From NCBI RefSeq assembly GCF_001612805.1, contig NZ_BDBD01000018.1, positions 248,001-312,000 of the forward strand: 64,000 nucleotides of DNA, in the 5' to 3' direction. The notes under the pieces were generated by a model. It was given only the letters and a program-made list of their open reading frames with translations. It did not search any database and had not been told where the DNA came from. The position numbers and the translations under genes are program-made. Within the stretch, counting starts at the first letter, position 1, and each line of letters starts with the position of its first letter. This document shows, piece after piece, positions 1 through 11,000 of the stretch. This stretch comes from Nocardia coubleae NBRC 108252. Lineage in GTDB: Bacteria > Actinomycetota > Actinomycetes > Mycobacteriales > Mycobacteriaceae.

Positions 1-25
1 CGCATTGGGAAGCCAGCGCCTAGCT

Positions 26-56
26 GTTGCGCACGTGCGGCGGCTGTGATGTGCTC
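26..56 (+). promoter_or_regulatory. Shared promoter-like motif, copy 1
   Basis: GTTGCG, 13 bases, then TGTGATGTGCTC. The same arrangement with the same 13-base gap occurs before the giant toxin gene and before the YbaB-like gene at 23125. Read as a promoter it gives a -35 of TTGCGC (27-32), a 17-base spacer and a -10 of TGTGCT (50-55), placing the start of transcription about 20 bases before the WXG-like gene. The conservation is seen; the promoter role is inferred. Confidence 0.55.
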
Positions 57-84
57 GAAGTAACCTCGTGAAGGGACCGCAGCG

Positions 85-405
85 ATGGGTAAGTTCGAAT
101 ACGACGCGGACAATTTCCGTGCCGCCGCCAACAAATCACGCAGTGTCCGTGACCAGGTCACCGACATCCTCACCACGTTGAACAGCTCCCTCAACGCCCG
201 CGGAAACGCCTGGGGCAGCGACAAACTCGGCGACAGTTTCTACAACGGCCCCGGTGGCGACGACGGCTACGGCTCCTCCCGTACCAACGTCACCACGAAC
301 GTCGAAACCTTGGCCACGTCGATGAACGACTTCGCCGACGGCCAGACCGAGAGCGCCGCCTACATCGACAAGATGGAACAGGGCAACCGCGACGGGCTGA
401 AGTAG
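85..405 (+). CDS. WXG100-like ESX substrate
   Basis: This 106-residue protein is a small helical type VII substrate of the kind encoded just upstream of CpnT-like toxins. It shows the variant turn NAWGSDKLGDSF around residues 41-52, where W-G-x-D-x-x-G-x-x-F replaces the classical W-x-G of EsxA/EsxB. It is followed by a Gly-rich loop and a second helix ending in AAYIDKMEQ. An exact YxxxD/E signal is not present (Y-I-D-K-M-E is off by one). The start follows GAAGGGA nine bases upstream. It is transcribed towards the minus-strand operon, with only 30 bases between stops. By analogy with EsxE/EsxF next to CpnT, it may form part of the delivery complex for the giant toxin; that role is inferred. 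Confidence 0.75.
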   Translation: MGKFEYDADNFRAAANKSRSVRDQVTDILTTLNSSLNARGNAWGSDKLGDSFYNGPGGDDGYGSSRTNVTTNVETLATSMNDFADGQTESAAYIDKMEQGNRDGLK

Positions 406-435
406 TAGCTGCCGCTGTAGAGCCGCACCGAGCCG

Positions 436-888
436 TCAGGGCATGGGCAGGCGGGGGAGGTCGAGCGTTGTCAGGCTGAGGGGGAGATGGGTGGGGACTT
501 CCAGCCAGGCGTCGTAGGCGAGCCCGGTGGGGGTCGGGATGCCGTAGCCGTCCCGTAGGCCGACGACGGTGAGTTCGGCGGCGCGGCGACGGTCCGCCTC
601 GGTGACCGGGGTGGGGAAGTCGACCCACCACAGGTGGCCGTTGTCGACATCGGGCCGATGCCACCCGGCGTCGGTGAGGGCCTGGTATCCGGCGGGGCTC
701 GGACGCCGATCCGGGTCGAGGTATTTGTCGCCGATCAATTGAGCCGACAGGACCTCGGCGTCGCGCGCGAACTGCACGAACCTGCGGGTGCGGGCCGGTT
801 CGGGTTCGAAGACGATCACCCGCGCGCCGAGCGGGAGTTCGCGGAGCTCTGCGGTCAGATGTTCGGCGAAGGTCGACCAGTTGTTCAC
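436..888 (-). CDS. TY-Chap (YbjN/type III chaperone-fold) domain protein
   Basis: This 150-residue protein opens with W-x-x-F-A-x-x-L and runs through a RRFVQFA strand and an AGWHRPD segment. That order is typical of the TY-Chap N-terminal domain family, related to YbjN and type III secretion chaperones and common beside type VII toxins. No membrane segment or signal peptide is visible. Translation starts at GTG, which overlaps the TGA of the preceding gene (GTGA), so the two are translationally coupled. It is last in a three-gene minus-strand operon beside the toxin gene. A peptide-binding chaperone or immunity role is inferred from family and position. Confidence 0.6.
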   Translation of the reverse strand: MNNWSTFAEHLTAELRELPLGARVIVFEPEPARTRRFVQFARDAEVLSAQLIGDKYLDPDRRPSPAGYQALTDAGWHRPDVDNGHLWWVDFPTPVTEADRRRAAELTVVGLRDGYGIPTPTGLAYDAWLEVPTHLPLSLTTLDLPRLPMP

Positions 889-1376
889 AGCTGTCCCTGT
901 TGCGAGAGTCGGCCCGCTTCGTCGAAGAGGTCGAGCCAGTCGTTGGTGGCCAGTGTCAGGGTGAGGGAACTGGGAAGTTCTTCGAGGATCAGAGTCGAAT
1001 TCGTTCCGCTCCAGCGGGATTGACGGTTTTCATCGGCGATCTCGGCGGACGGGGCGCCCAGATCGGCTGCCAGGCGCGCGGCCATGGTGGTGTAGGTCTG
1101 CTGGACGAGGGCGCGGGTTTCGCCGGTGTCTGGTCCGATGGTGCTGAGGTTGACCTGGACGCGTTCGACCTCGCCGTCGTCGGCGAAGACCTTGCCGCTG
1201 GCCAGGCCGAACCCGGTGTCGAGCATTACCCAGTCCTCCGAGGTGGACACCACCCGCCAGCCGAATCGTTCGGCGATGTCCGGTATTTCGTCGAGCTGCC
1301 AGGACCAGTCGAGCGTACGCAGGCGAGTGCCCAGGTCGGCGACCTCGTCGGGGGTCCGGGTTCGGAAGTCCGTCAA
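885..1376 (-). CDS. Hypothetical protein resembling DUF6301
   Basis: This 163-residue soluble protein has an early W-x-W-x-L-D-E-I-P stretch (near residues 24-32), a central beta-rich part and a late LATNDWLDLFDE segment. The pattern resembles the actinobacterial DUF6301 family, whose function is unknown. The TTG start at 1376 is chosen because GGAG sits six bases before it. The upstream gene's TGA lies only ten bases before the start, whereas the longer reading would overlap that gene. It is the middle gene of the minus-strand operon, sandwiched between a possible immunity gene and a TY-Chap gene, which suggests a part in toxin neutralisation or handling. No catalytic motif was recognised. 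Confidence 0.6.
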   Translation of the reverse strand: MTDFRTRTPDEVADLGTRLRTLDWSWQLDEIPDIAERFGWRVVSTSEDWVMLDTGFGLASGKVFADDGEVERVQVNLSTIGPDTGETRALVQQTYTTMAARLAADLGAPSAEIADENRQSRWSGTNSTLILEELPSSLTLTLATNDWLDLFDEAGRLSQQGQL

Positions 1377-1386
1377 CGGTTTCTCC

Positions 1387-1770
1387 TCAGAAGTAGGCCA
1401 GGAATGCCGCGTCGAATTCGGGGTCACGGGTGTCGAATTGCCGCGGGACGTAGTCCAGGGAGCGCACGTGTTCGAGGAACTCGGCGGGCAGGGTGATGGA
1501 CTGTTCGGCGAGGTATTTCAGGGAGTCCTCGCGCCAGATCCAGACGCCGTCGGAGTAGAGGGAGGGGCCGCCCTCGATGTCGGCGCCCTCGGTGAACAGG
1601 TCGGGCGCCTCACCCATGACGTCGAGGATGGCGCGGGCCTTTCGCATGTAGTTCAGGATCTGCTCGCGGTCGTCCTCGACGGCGCCAGTGGGAGCGTCGT
1701 GCACCGAGGGCAGCTCGTCGTGCGTGCCCTCGTACATTTCCCGGTACATGGCCACCGGCTTCAATTCCAT
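1387..1770 (-). CDS. Hypothetical protein, possible immunity factor
   Basis: This 127-residue soluble protein opens MELKPVAMYREMYEG. It carries an ILNYMRKA-x5-DVMG segment, then SDGVWIWREDSLKYL, and ends DPEFDAAFLAYF. The pattern matches a conserved actinobacterial family without a known function, often found near secreted toxins. The ATG at 1770 has GGGACG upstream; a much longer reading in this frame has no support and runs into the region of the toxin promoter. It is the first gene of the three-gene minus-strand operon and is divergent from the giant toxin gene. An immunity role is only inferred from this position. Confidence 0.55.
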   Translation of the reverse strand: MELKPVAMYREMYEGTHDELPSVHDAPTGAVEDDREQILNYMRKARAILDVMGEAPDLFTEGADIEGGPSLYSDGVWIWREDSLKYLAEQSITLPAEFLEHVRSLDYVPRQFDTRDPEFDAAFLAYF

Positions 1771-1971
1771 TGCGTGCGTCCCGTTCTGGTCGGAGTATGC
1801 GGGTTCGCCGTCCGCCCGCGGTCGCCCGGCCGCGCCGCGTTTCGGCGAGTCGCCGCTCTCGATCCTTCGCGCGCGGTGCCTGGTCGTCAAGTTCGACGCC
1901 GGTGGGGCGGTTGGCGGACGGCCCGCGTTCACTCGTCGGTCACCGCCGGTTCGCCGATCCCTGTCACTGTT

Positions 1972-2002
1972 GTTGCGGAGGCGAACGAGTTGTGGTGTGC
2001 TC
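1972..2002 (+). promoter_or_regulatory. Shared promoter-like motif, copy 2
   Basis: GTTGCG, 13 bases, TGTGGTGTGCTC. The implied -35 is TTGCGG (1973-1978) and the -10 is TGTGCT (1996-2001), spacer 17. It lies about 70 bases before the giant ORF and about 30 bases before the short upstream ORF. The spacer sequence differs from the other two copies, so the fixed blocks appear selected rather than recently copied. Confidence 0.55.
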
Positions 2003-2034
2003 GAAAGGCGGCACGGCTGGGAGGATGAGGGGCG

Positions 2035-2064
2035 ATGACGGCGTTCACGGACTCGAGCTGGTGA
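2035..2064 (+). other. Short upstream ORF (nine codons)
   Basis: ATG ACG GCG TTC ACG GAC TCG AGC TGG TGA encodes MTAFTDSSW. GGGAGG at 2019-2024 and AGGGG at 2028-2032 lie in front of it. Its stop is 11 bases before the giant ORF's ATG, which has no Shine-Dalgarno sequence of its own and an in-frame TAG at 2067. Coupled re-initiation is a plausible reading; the peptide itself may have no function. Confidence 0.3.
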
Positions 2065-2075
2065 CATAGCCCCCG

Positions 2076-5000
2076 ATGATCGATCTGCCGTCCGAGCTGC
2101 ATTGGCTCTCGATTCTTGCCGGTATGGAATGGCCAGAGGGCAATGAAGACGAGATGTGGGCCATGGCTGAGGACTGGCGCGCGGCCGCCGACGCCCTTCG
2201 TGGTCTCGTCGACGACATCGATGCCGCGAAAGCCGCTGCGTACAAGGCATATCCGTTCGGTGAGGGTGTCGACGACATGCTCCGCGACTTCGAGTCGATG
2301 GCGCGCGGCGATCAGTCGGTCACCAAACTGGCCGAGTTGTTCGACGTCCTCGGTGATTCGGTGTACCAGACCGGCACCGAGATCGAATACACCAAGATCA
2401 TGTTCCTGTCCTCGCTGGGACTGCTCGCGCTGGAAATCGCTGCGGCGTGGCTGTTTCCGCCGACAGCACCCGCCGTGCAGGCCGCCGCGATCGGCGTCAC
2501 CCGGGTGGTGGCGCGCGGCATCTTCGGTCGCGTGCTCGCCGCGATTCTGCGCCACGCCACCAAGGCCGCTCTGACGCGCGCGATAAAGTTCGTCGGCCAG
2601 CACGTGGCCATCGACACGGTGCTCGGCACCCTGCAGGAACTGGGCGCCCAGCAGTGGCAGGTGGACCAGGGGCACCGCAAGGAAGTCGACTGGAACCAGG
2701 TGAAGGCGGCGGCGGTGAGCTCCGCCGCGGGTGGTCTCGCGGCCGGCCCGTTCGCCAATTTCCTCGGCAAGCGGCTCGGGGACAATATGTCGCCGTTCCT
2801 CAAGGGCGCCATCACGGGAACCGGCGCCGGTCTGGCCGGTGCCGGTGGCGGCATGCTCGGCCAGTTCGGCTACGACGGGTTCACGCAGGGCTGGGACAAG
2901 GCCTGGGACAACCTGAAGACCGCGGCGAGCGACCCGCTCATGTGGAGCGCCGGTGCCACCAACGGTGGCATCTCGGGTCTGAACAAGGCGGGCGCCAACG
3001 CCGCGTGGAACAAGATGAACCCCGGCCTGTTCGAGCGCCCGAGCTTCAGCTCGCAGATCCGCGACGCTATGGGTCCTGGCTACGACCTCGGCAATTTCGG
3101 GCTCGACACCAACACCGCCGGTGGCGACGGCTCGACCAACCGTCCCGGTGCGGACGGCGAGAACCGGGCAGGCGGCGAGGACGGCGCCACCGGTGCCGGC
3201 GGCGACGACGGCGTGCGCGCGGGTGCGGGTGACGACACCATGGGCGGCGAAGGCGACAGCGCGGGCGAGACGCGGGCCGGAGCGGGCGACGACAGCCAGT
3301 CCATGCGTCCGGCCGGTGGTGTCACGCCCGAGGCACCCGCAACGACGGACACCTCGGCGGGGCAGGCGAACCAGCAGTCGAGCAACGACGGGCAGGGGGC
3401 CATCGACACCGGCGGTGGCGCGACCGGACGGCAGGAAGCCAAGCCGGAGGTCCAGACGAGCGACGCGCAGGCCGGTGACGGTGGGCGGCAGGACGGTGGG
3501 GCGCGCGCCGGAGGGGAAAGCCCTGCGGCACAGACGGATTCCGGCGGCGATACCTCGCGGGCGGCGGAGGCGGACGCGCCGGTCGGCGAGGGCGTCAACG
3601 ATGGGACTCGCACCGACGCGCAGTCCAGTGGGCAACCGGTCAACCAGGTCGACGGCACGCAGACCGTCAACCGGGACACCACAACGCAGACGGGTGCGGC
3701 GCCGGTGGGTGGGGTGGCCGGTGCGGGTCCGGCGGCCACGGGTGCACCGGTGCCCGGGGCGACCGGTCAGGCGCCTGTCACGGGTCAGGCGACGCCGGGG
3801 CAGCCGGCCGCGACGCCCGGCCAATCGTCTTCTGCGCCAGCACAATCCGCGCCGAGTCAGCAGGCCGCGCCCGGTCAGCAGTCGACGCCGGGTCAGCAGT
3901 CGACACCGAGTCAGCAGTCGACGCAGGGCGGTCAACCCGCCGGACGTCCTGGCTCGCCGGAGGTGCGGGCCGGATCGCTCGATGGCGTGCAAGCCGGGCC
4001 CGAGAGTCGTGTCGGCACACCGGAAGTCGGTGGCGATGGTGTCGCCGAAGCGCCGCGCTCCACCGACGCGCAGAACGACGGTGACGCCCGTCCCGATGGT
4101 GAAATCCGGGCGGGCGCGAGCGAACCACGCAGCGGCGCCGGTCTGGCCGAAACTCCGCTGCACGGTCTGCACGCCGCTCCCGGTGAAGCGCCCCCGGTCC
4201 GGTCCGAGGCCGAGGTCGCCGCCGAACCGGTTCGGGTCGACGACGGCGAGGTGCGTGATCCGCTCACCGACGCCGCGGCGATCCTGCCGATCGTCGACCC
4301 CGGCACGAGTCCGGCACGGCCGGGTTCGGATGCGCGGCCGGTGCGTCCGAGCACCGACGACACCACCGCCCGCGACCGCACCGACAGCGACGATCGCAGG
4401 CAGCCGCAGCGCGACGACAGCGACAGCGGACCCGTCTACGACACCCGCCTGCCCAACGGCCAGGGCGTCGTCCACCACCCGACGGGCACGGCGATCGGCG
4501 AGGACGCACGCACCCATCGCGTCGCCGAGAACGTGCGCAACGACGGCGCCCACGACGTGGTCGTGCACGGGCGCCGCGACGGCTCGGTGACACCGAGCAA
4601 CGGCGACCCGGTGCACCCGCAGGACATCGTCGACGCGATCCGCGGCAACCCGAACTATGTGCCAGGCACCCCGATCCGGTTGCTGTCGTGCCACGCGGGC
4701 AATGCCGACGGCTGGGCGCAGTACATCGCCGACCAGCTCGGCGTCGACGTCACCGCGCCCACCGATCGGGTCGGTGTGCGGCGCGAACCCGGCTCCGAGC
4801 CGGTGATCGATCGCGGCGGGTCGTGGCGCACGTTCAGCCCGGAAACGGCGACCCAGCCCGCGGACACCACCTCGCCGCGGCCGGACACCGACCCCGTCGA
4901 CTCGTCCGATCGTGATGTCCTCGACGGTGACAGCCGCGAACTCGTCGACTTCATGAGCGACCAGGATCCGCCGACGCGCCCGTCCGCGATGTCGTTCCTC

Positions 5001-8000
5001 GAACCCGGAACCGGGACCGACAACGCACCGTTCAGCCGGACACCGGGCGTGGACGCGCACCTGCTCGGCGTGCTGGACATGAGCGACCCGCTGGTGCAGA
5101 CCACGGGGGAGCCGCCCCGGATCACGCATGTCGGCGGGGAACCGATCGACGAGTTCTCCCACCGGCTCAGTGCCGAGCGCGGCGACGCGTTCGTCGCCGC
5201 CGCGACACCGGACGCGGCCCTCGTCGCCGAATTCGAACAGCGCAAGGCCCAGCAGAAGGCACTGGAAACGCAGCGATCCGAGGCCGGCCGCGGGGTTCGC
5301 GAGGCCATCAAGGCGCTCAAGGACGCCGAGAGCGCCCACGCCCGCGGCGAGGGCAGCGAGGACCAGGTCACGCGAGCCCGTGACGATGTCGCGGCCGCCA
5401 AGGAAGCGGCCGCGCGGGCCAAGGCCGACCTCGACGCCTTCCTCGCCGCCGACGCCGCCGAATCCGCGGCGGGCGATTCACCCGCCAAGCGCCTGGCCAA
5501 GGCCGAAGCCGACCTGCTGTCGGCGAACCGGCGCGGCCACGTCACCTCTATCACCATCGACCGGCTGACCGGTCGGGTGTACGAGGCAGCCAACGGACCG
5601 TCGACGCATCGCATCCATCCGTCCGAATTGCATCCGACGTTGCACGACAACGTCTCTCGCTACCAGGACCCCGCGGACGTCTACCACAACGGCGGCCGAC
5701 CACCCCATTTCCCGCACCACGACAATCCGCTCGGGCACGCCGAGATTCGTGGCACCAACGCCGCCCTGCACGACCGGGAACTGCTCAACCAGCAGCGCGA
5801 CCCCGCCGACCAGCTCCCCACGGACTTCGACGGCTTGGCCTCCATCCTCAACTCGCCCTATGCGCCGAATCGGGGCGAAGCGCCGTGCTGCGCCAACTGC
5901 ACAAGGGTGGTGCAGGGCACCGAGAGCACCGCGGGCCACATCATCGACGAGGGCGCTCCGCGCGTCGACCCGATCCGCCACTCCGACATCGAAAGGGCCG
6001 CCGAGGACGGCACAACCATCGAGCCCCGATTGGTCTCGCCCGAGTACCCCGAGACCGACTTCATGGGCGACGACGATGCCGACGGGTCGTCGCCCGACAC
6101 CGGTCAGCCACAAGCGGCGGATCTGCAGCAGCGGCCGGACGGCACGTTGTTCCGGCCGGGTGACCGCCCGGACAGCTACCGCGAACCGGACGGCACCTGG
6201 CACCACAACGACGACCCGCCGGACACCTTCCGCGACAAGGCCTTCCGGCTGCAAAACGACACCGGTGGCTTCTATCAGGGCGACGCCGACCCGCTGGCCG
6301 GTGCCGACTACAAGTACCGGGTGATCAAGGGCGACACCGAGCTCTACACGATGCAGGATCCCGATCGGGCCGCGGAACTGCGCGACCTGGTCGCCCAGCG
6401 CGACGACCTGGAGCTCAAGCGCGGCAAGCAGCAGGTCAAACTCGACCGGCTGATGGCCGAGTTCGGCGTCACCGATCGCAATGAGCTCGCCCCGAAGAAG
6501 ATCGCCACCAAGATCGCCGACCTGACCGCCGCGGTCGAGAACGATCCGACGCTGTCGCAGGCGGACAAGGAGGCCAAGGCAGCGAAGCTGATGGCGCTCG
6601 AGTCCACCGCGAGCAAGTACTTCGCGCTCGGCTCGAAGATGGTCGACCTGTCCAAGCAACTCGGCGAGCTCGCCGGACTCGACTACGCGCTGAACCGTCC
6701 CGGCGCGATCCAGCTCACCTTCGACGACGCCTTCGACGGGGCCAATGTCGTCGACATCGCCGTGATCGTGCCCCCGGTGCGTCCTGGCGACGCGCCCATC
6801 CTGCTCGTGGTCGAGGCCAAGGGCGTGGGCGCCACCCTCGGTGGTTCCAAAATCGCGCAGGCGCAACAGGGTTCGCCCGAGTACCTGCGGCGCACGCTGA
6901 TGATCGACCAGAATCTGCGGTACCTGCTCAACGAGACACCGGAGCAGATGCGCCTGCGCGGGCTCGACCCCGACAGCGTCGAGGGCATGGCGCTACGCAA
7001 AGCCGTCGCCCAGCTGATCGCTGCCCGCGAGGACGGCACATTGGGGGCCGAATACAAGCTGGTGCACACCTCGGACAAGGGCAAGGTGAGTGTCACCGAG
7101 CTGCGCCTCGTCCGCGACGGCGTCGACATCCTGGCCGACGTACCGCTGCCCATCGATCCCGTCACGCTCGATCGCCTCGCCGCCGACGACACGATCGATT
7201 ACATGGACGCCGACAGCGAAGACCGGCGCGACAGCACGGAATTCGCCGAACCCGAACCGCCGCGGCGCGAGGTGCGGATCGAACTCGGCGACAACGGGGA
7301 AGTCGTCGCGCTGCACATCCAGCTGGCCGACGGGCAGTGGGTGGTCGCGCGCAACGACGGCGACGAGAGCACGCAGAACGCGCCCGCGCGTCAGAACGCC
7401 GAGGTTCGCGAGGTCGACAACCGCACCGCACTGCGGAAGCTGGTCGACGATCTCAACGCCGGGTATGTGGGGCTGAACCTGAAGTACCCGTCGGGTTCCG
7501 GGCTCGACCACCGGGGCCAGACCGCCATTCGCGACGGTGTGACCGGTGGCGCGCAGCTGATCTCGGATCCGGCGCCCGCACCGGCCCAGCCCGCGCCGCC
7601 GCCCGGCGACCATCCGGTGGTGAGCGCGCCGCCGCCGGGTCCGGGCGACCCGGCGCTGAACGTGGCGAGGATCGGACGCGAAGGGCTCACCTGGTACCAC
7701 AATCGTGAGCACATCCCGATCTTCGGTCCGGTGCTCGGTCGCCAGGCCGATGTGGCAGGCGATTACCGGCCGGTGTTCTTCCCGGACGGCACCGAATACC
7801 GCCATTGGATCAGCGACGCCGACCCGAACGCGGTGCGCGAGACCGTGATCAGCGAGCTACGGGCGGATCGGATGGAGCCCGACGAGGTACGCGACATCCT
7901 GAAGGAACTGTTCGACAACGCGCGTGACCCGCGGTTGCGTCAGGACCTGGTCGACGACCTGGAATTCAACGGGCTCATCGACACCGACGAGGCGCGGGCG

Positions 8001-11000
8001 ATGGAGGACGCGCCGATCCCGCCCGTCGATTCGACGCCGGAGCGGCCGGGTCCGGCGCCCGAGGGCGAGTCGCTCACCGACATGGCCGAACGGCTCGGCA
8101 TCGACCTCGATGGCGAAGGTCCGCTGGACCTGCGCCGGGCGATCGATCGGCAGAGCCACCGCCTGCTGCGCGAGATCGGTGCGATCGAGGGTCTGGCCGA
8201 CGCGGCGCGGCGGGCCGAGGAGGAGCAGACCCGTCCCTACCGGCGCGCGGACCACCCCGCCGACTCGACGCCCGCCGACGACCGCGGCCTGCCCGGACCG
8301 GATCGTCCGCGTGCGGTCGACTCGGGTGAACCGCGCGACGACACCGTCGACTACGACGACGACGACGAGCTCACCGGAACCGAACCGCGCCGAAACCACT
8401 GGGGCGACACCAGCGCCCCGCGTCCGGTGCCGTTCTCGCGGGAGGTCAGCTTCCTCGACAATGATCCGCTCGGCCGGTTCCTGCGCGACCTGATCGTCGC
8501 CTTCGAGGGCGCCACCGCGCTGCGTGACTACGACCGGGTCGGCAACGGCGCGGATCGGCTGCCCGAATGGGCCAGCTTCTCCGACGACCGGGAACCGGGG
8601 CGAGACGAGGCGCGGGCACGGGAGTTCTTCGAGCACGCGTTGCGCCGTGATCAGTTGCGCGACGAATTGTCCGGCTGGGCAGCGATGTTCGGCCTCGAAC
8701 TCGGTGACCTGTCCGGTGACCGGATGGGCCCGACACTCGACGCGCTGCGCGACTCGGCGCGCCAAAGGGCGCAGAACCTGGCCGATTTCATCGCCGCCGC
8801 CCAGCCGATCCTGCAGGGCGACGGCACGGAACCGCTCGGGCGCTCCTACGGCGATCAGGTTGCCCGCGTGCCCCACGCCGACGGTGGACCCGACCGGTTG
8901 CTCGTCGTCGACGGGCCGCTCGATCGTGAACAGGCGTTGGCCGGTGCCCTGCGGGACAACCCGGAACTGGCCGCCGATATCGACAACGGCCGGCTGCGAC
9001 CGGACTTCCGGGCCGTGCACACCGACGGTGCGGGCAGGCAGTTCCTCGACCCGGTGGCCACCCCGGAGGTGCAACACATCCGGCGCACCGTCGACGGCGC
9101 CGAGCTGCAGGTGACGATGATGCGCGACGACGGCGGCCGGTGGCGGCCGGTGCAGGCCGCGCCCGAACCGTCGCCGACCCCACGCGACCGCGCCGACATG
9201 GTGCGCGAGATCGTCGACCTGGCACGGGATCTCGGCCTCGGCCCCGCCGCGTTGCACCCGTCCGCCATCGACGCGACCATTCGCGCGCTGCACCTGGACA
9301 ATGCCGTGCGCGCCGGGCAGGCCGAGGCATTGGCCGACTACGCCCGCACGATGGCCGACATCGAGACGTTCAACCTGATCGGTGACGCGCGCGACCAGCT
9401 CGCCACGCGGCTCGGGATCCCCGAGAATGACCTCACCCCGCGGCGGATCGCCGAAGCACTGGCCGATCCGAAGCAGCGGCGCGGCACCCGGCAACAACAG
9501 TTCGAGGACCTGCTCGACGGCCCGCAGCGCGAACCGCGTTCGACCGCCGGCTACTCCCAGCAACTGCGCAATGTCGACGCCGCGACGGTCGAGGCCGCGC
9601 AGGAAGCGCTGATCCGGGCGCTGAGCCCGGACAACCAGGAACGGTTGCGGCCCAAGGTCAGTGTGACCGATCCGCGCACGGGGCGGTCCCGGGTGAGCCG
9701 GGCCGAAACCGGGATCGATCCGGCCGCGCTGCGCAAGCTCGTCACCCGGATGCACCGGCACGGCGGCGGCGACTTCGCCCGCGACGCCCTCGCCGCCTAC
9801 GCCGACGCGCTGATGCGGATCGACCCGTACAGCGATCATCCCGCCGGCAGCATGGCGCGTGACCCACGCACCACCGGAGACCCACACATCTACGATCACT
9901 CCGCGCTGCACTCGCTGCGCGATGTGGTCGGCGCCGCCGAACCCGGTGGCCGCCCGGTGGATTTCGCGGCCCAGGTCGCCGACAACGTGGCCCGCTCCTA
10001 CGGTGCCGACCAACCCGTCGGGCCGAATGATCCACGGCCGCAACCGCATCGGGACTGGGCACGGTTGGTCGGTGTGGATGTGTCGACCGCCGACGACGCC
10101 AAGTTCGTCGAGATCTACGAGGCGTACCGCGACGGCAAGATCGAAAAGCACGAGGGCCTCAGCCCGGCGGAATTGACCGCCGAGATCGCCGCGATCCGCG
10201 AGGAGATCCGTCTCAGGACCGAGCGGATCGAGCAGTTGAAGGCGCTCGCCGACGAGCTCTACCGACCCACCGACCTGCCGCCCGGCGATGCCACCTCGGC
10301 CAGGCCGCACGGGGGTGCCGAGCCCGCACCGCTGCCGGGGGACTCGGCACCGGAGCGTGGCGCCGAACCCGATGACCGGGCCGACGGCGAGCCCGATGAG
10401 ACCATGCGCAAGCTCGACGAGGTCGCGGACGAGCTGGCCGAACCGCTCGCCTCGCTCGACGAGCTGGTCGGTCCGGGCGGACCGATCGACCCGCTGTCGC
10501 GGATCGACGAGGCCGTCGACCGCCAGAACCGCCTGGCCGACCAGGCCGATCAGCGGCGCGCCGACCAGGCCGACGCGGCATTGGACGACTCTCTGCGCGA
10601 ACTCGACAGCGCCGACGCCGACCTGGCGGCGTTGCAGTCGTACCTGCGCGCACAGCGCGAATTCGATGCCGCGCAAGCCGAGATCGCCGCCCGCTTCGAG
10701 GAACTGGCCACCCAGGAAGCGGACACAGCCACCCGACGCGGCGACGAATCCTCGGACGATCTCGCCGTACGCGCGGCCGACCTGGCCGCGCTCGAATCCT
10801 TCCTCGCGGCCCAGCAGAAGTTCGACGCGTTGCGCGCCGAACTGGCCGAGGCCACTCAGACCCGGCCGGAGGACTTGGCGGCCGAGGCCCTCGCCGATGC
10901 CCAAGCTCTCGAGTCGTATCTGCGCGCCCAGCAGCAATTCGATGCCGCCCGTGCGGAAATGGCGGCCCGGTTCGCCGCCGCGGTGGAGCGTCAGGGTGGG

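Larger units (their letters stand above)
1771..2075. other. Intergenic region between divergent operons
   Basis: These 305 bases separate the minus-strand operon from the giant toxin gene. They hold copy 2 of the shared promoter motif (1972-2002) and a nine-codon upstream ORF (2035-2064). I see no convincing gene in the rest; longer frames here are shadows without a ribosome binding site. Confidence 0.6.

Noticed and set aside
2029..2076. A frameshift joining the short ORF at 2035 to the giant gene
   Set aside because: The family N-terminus (LPSELHWL) begins right after ATG 2076, so no sequence is missing; the short ORF adds nothing conserved.
1929..5339. A 1136-codon minus-strand open frame
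   Set aside because: Shadow of the toxin's N-terminal part. It runs across the toxin promoter and has no ribosome binding site or known motif.
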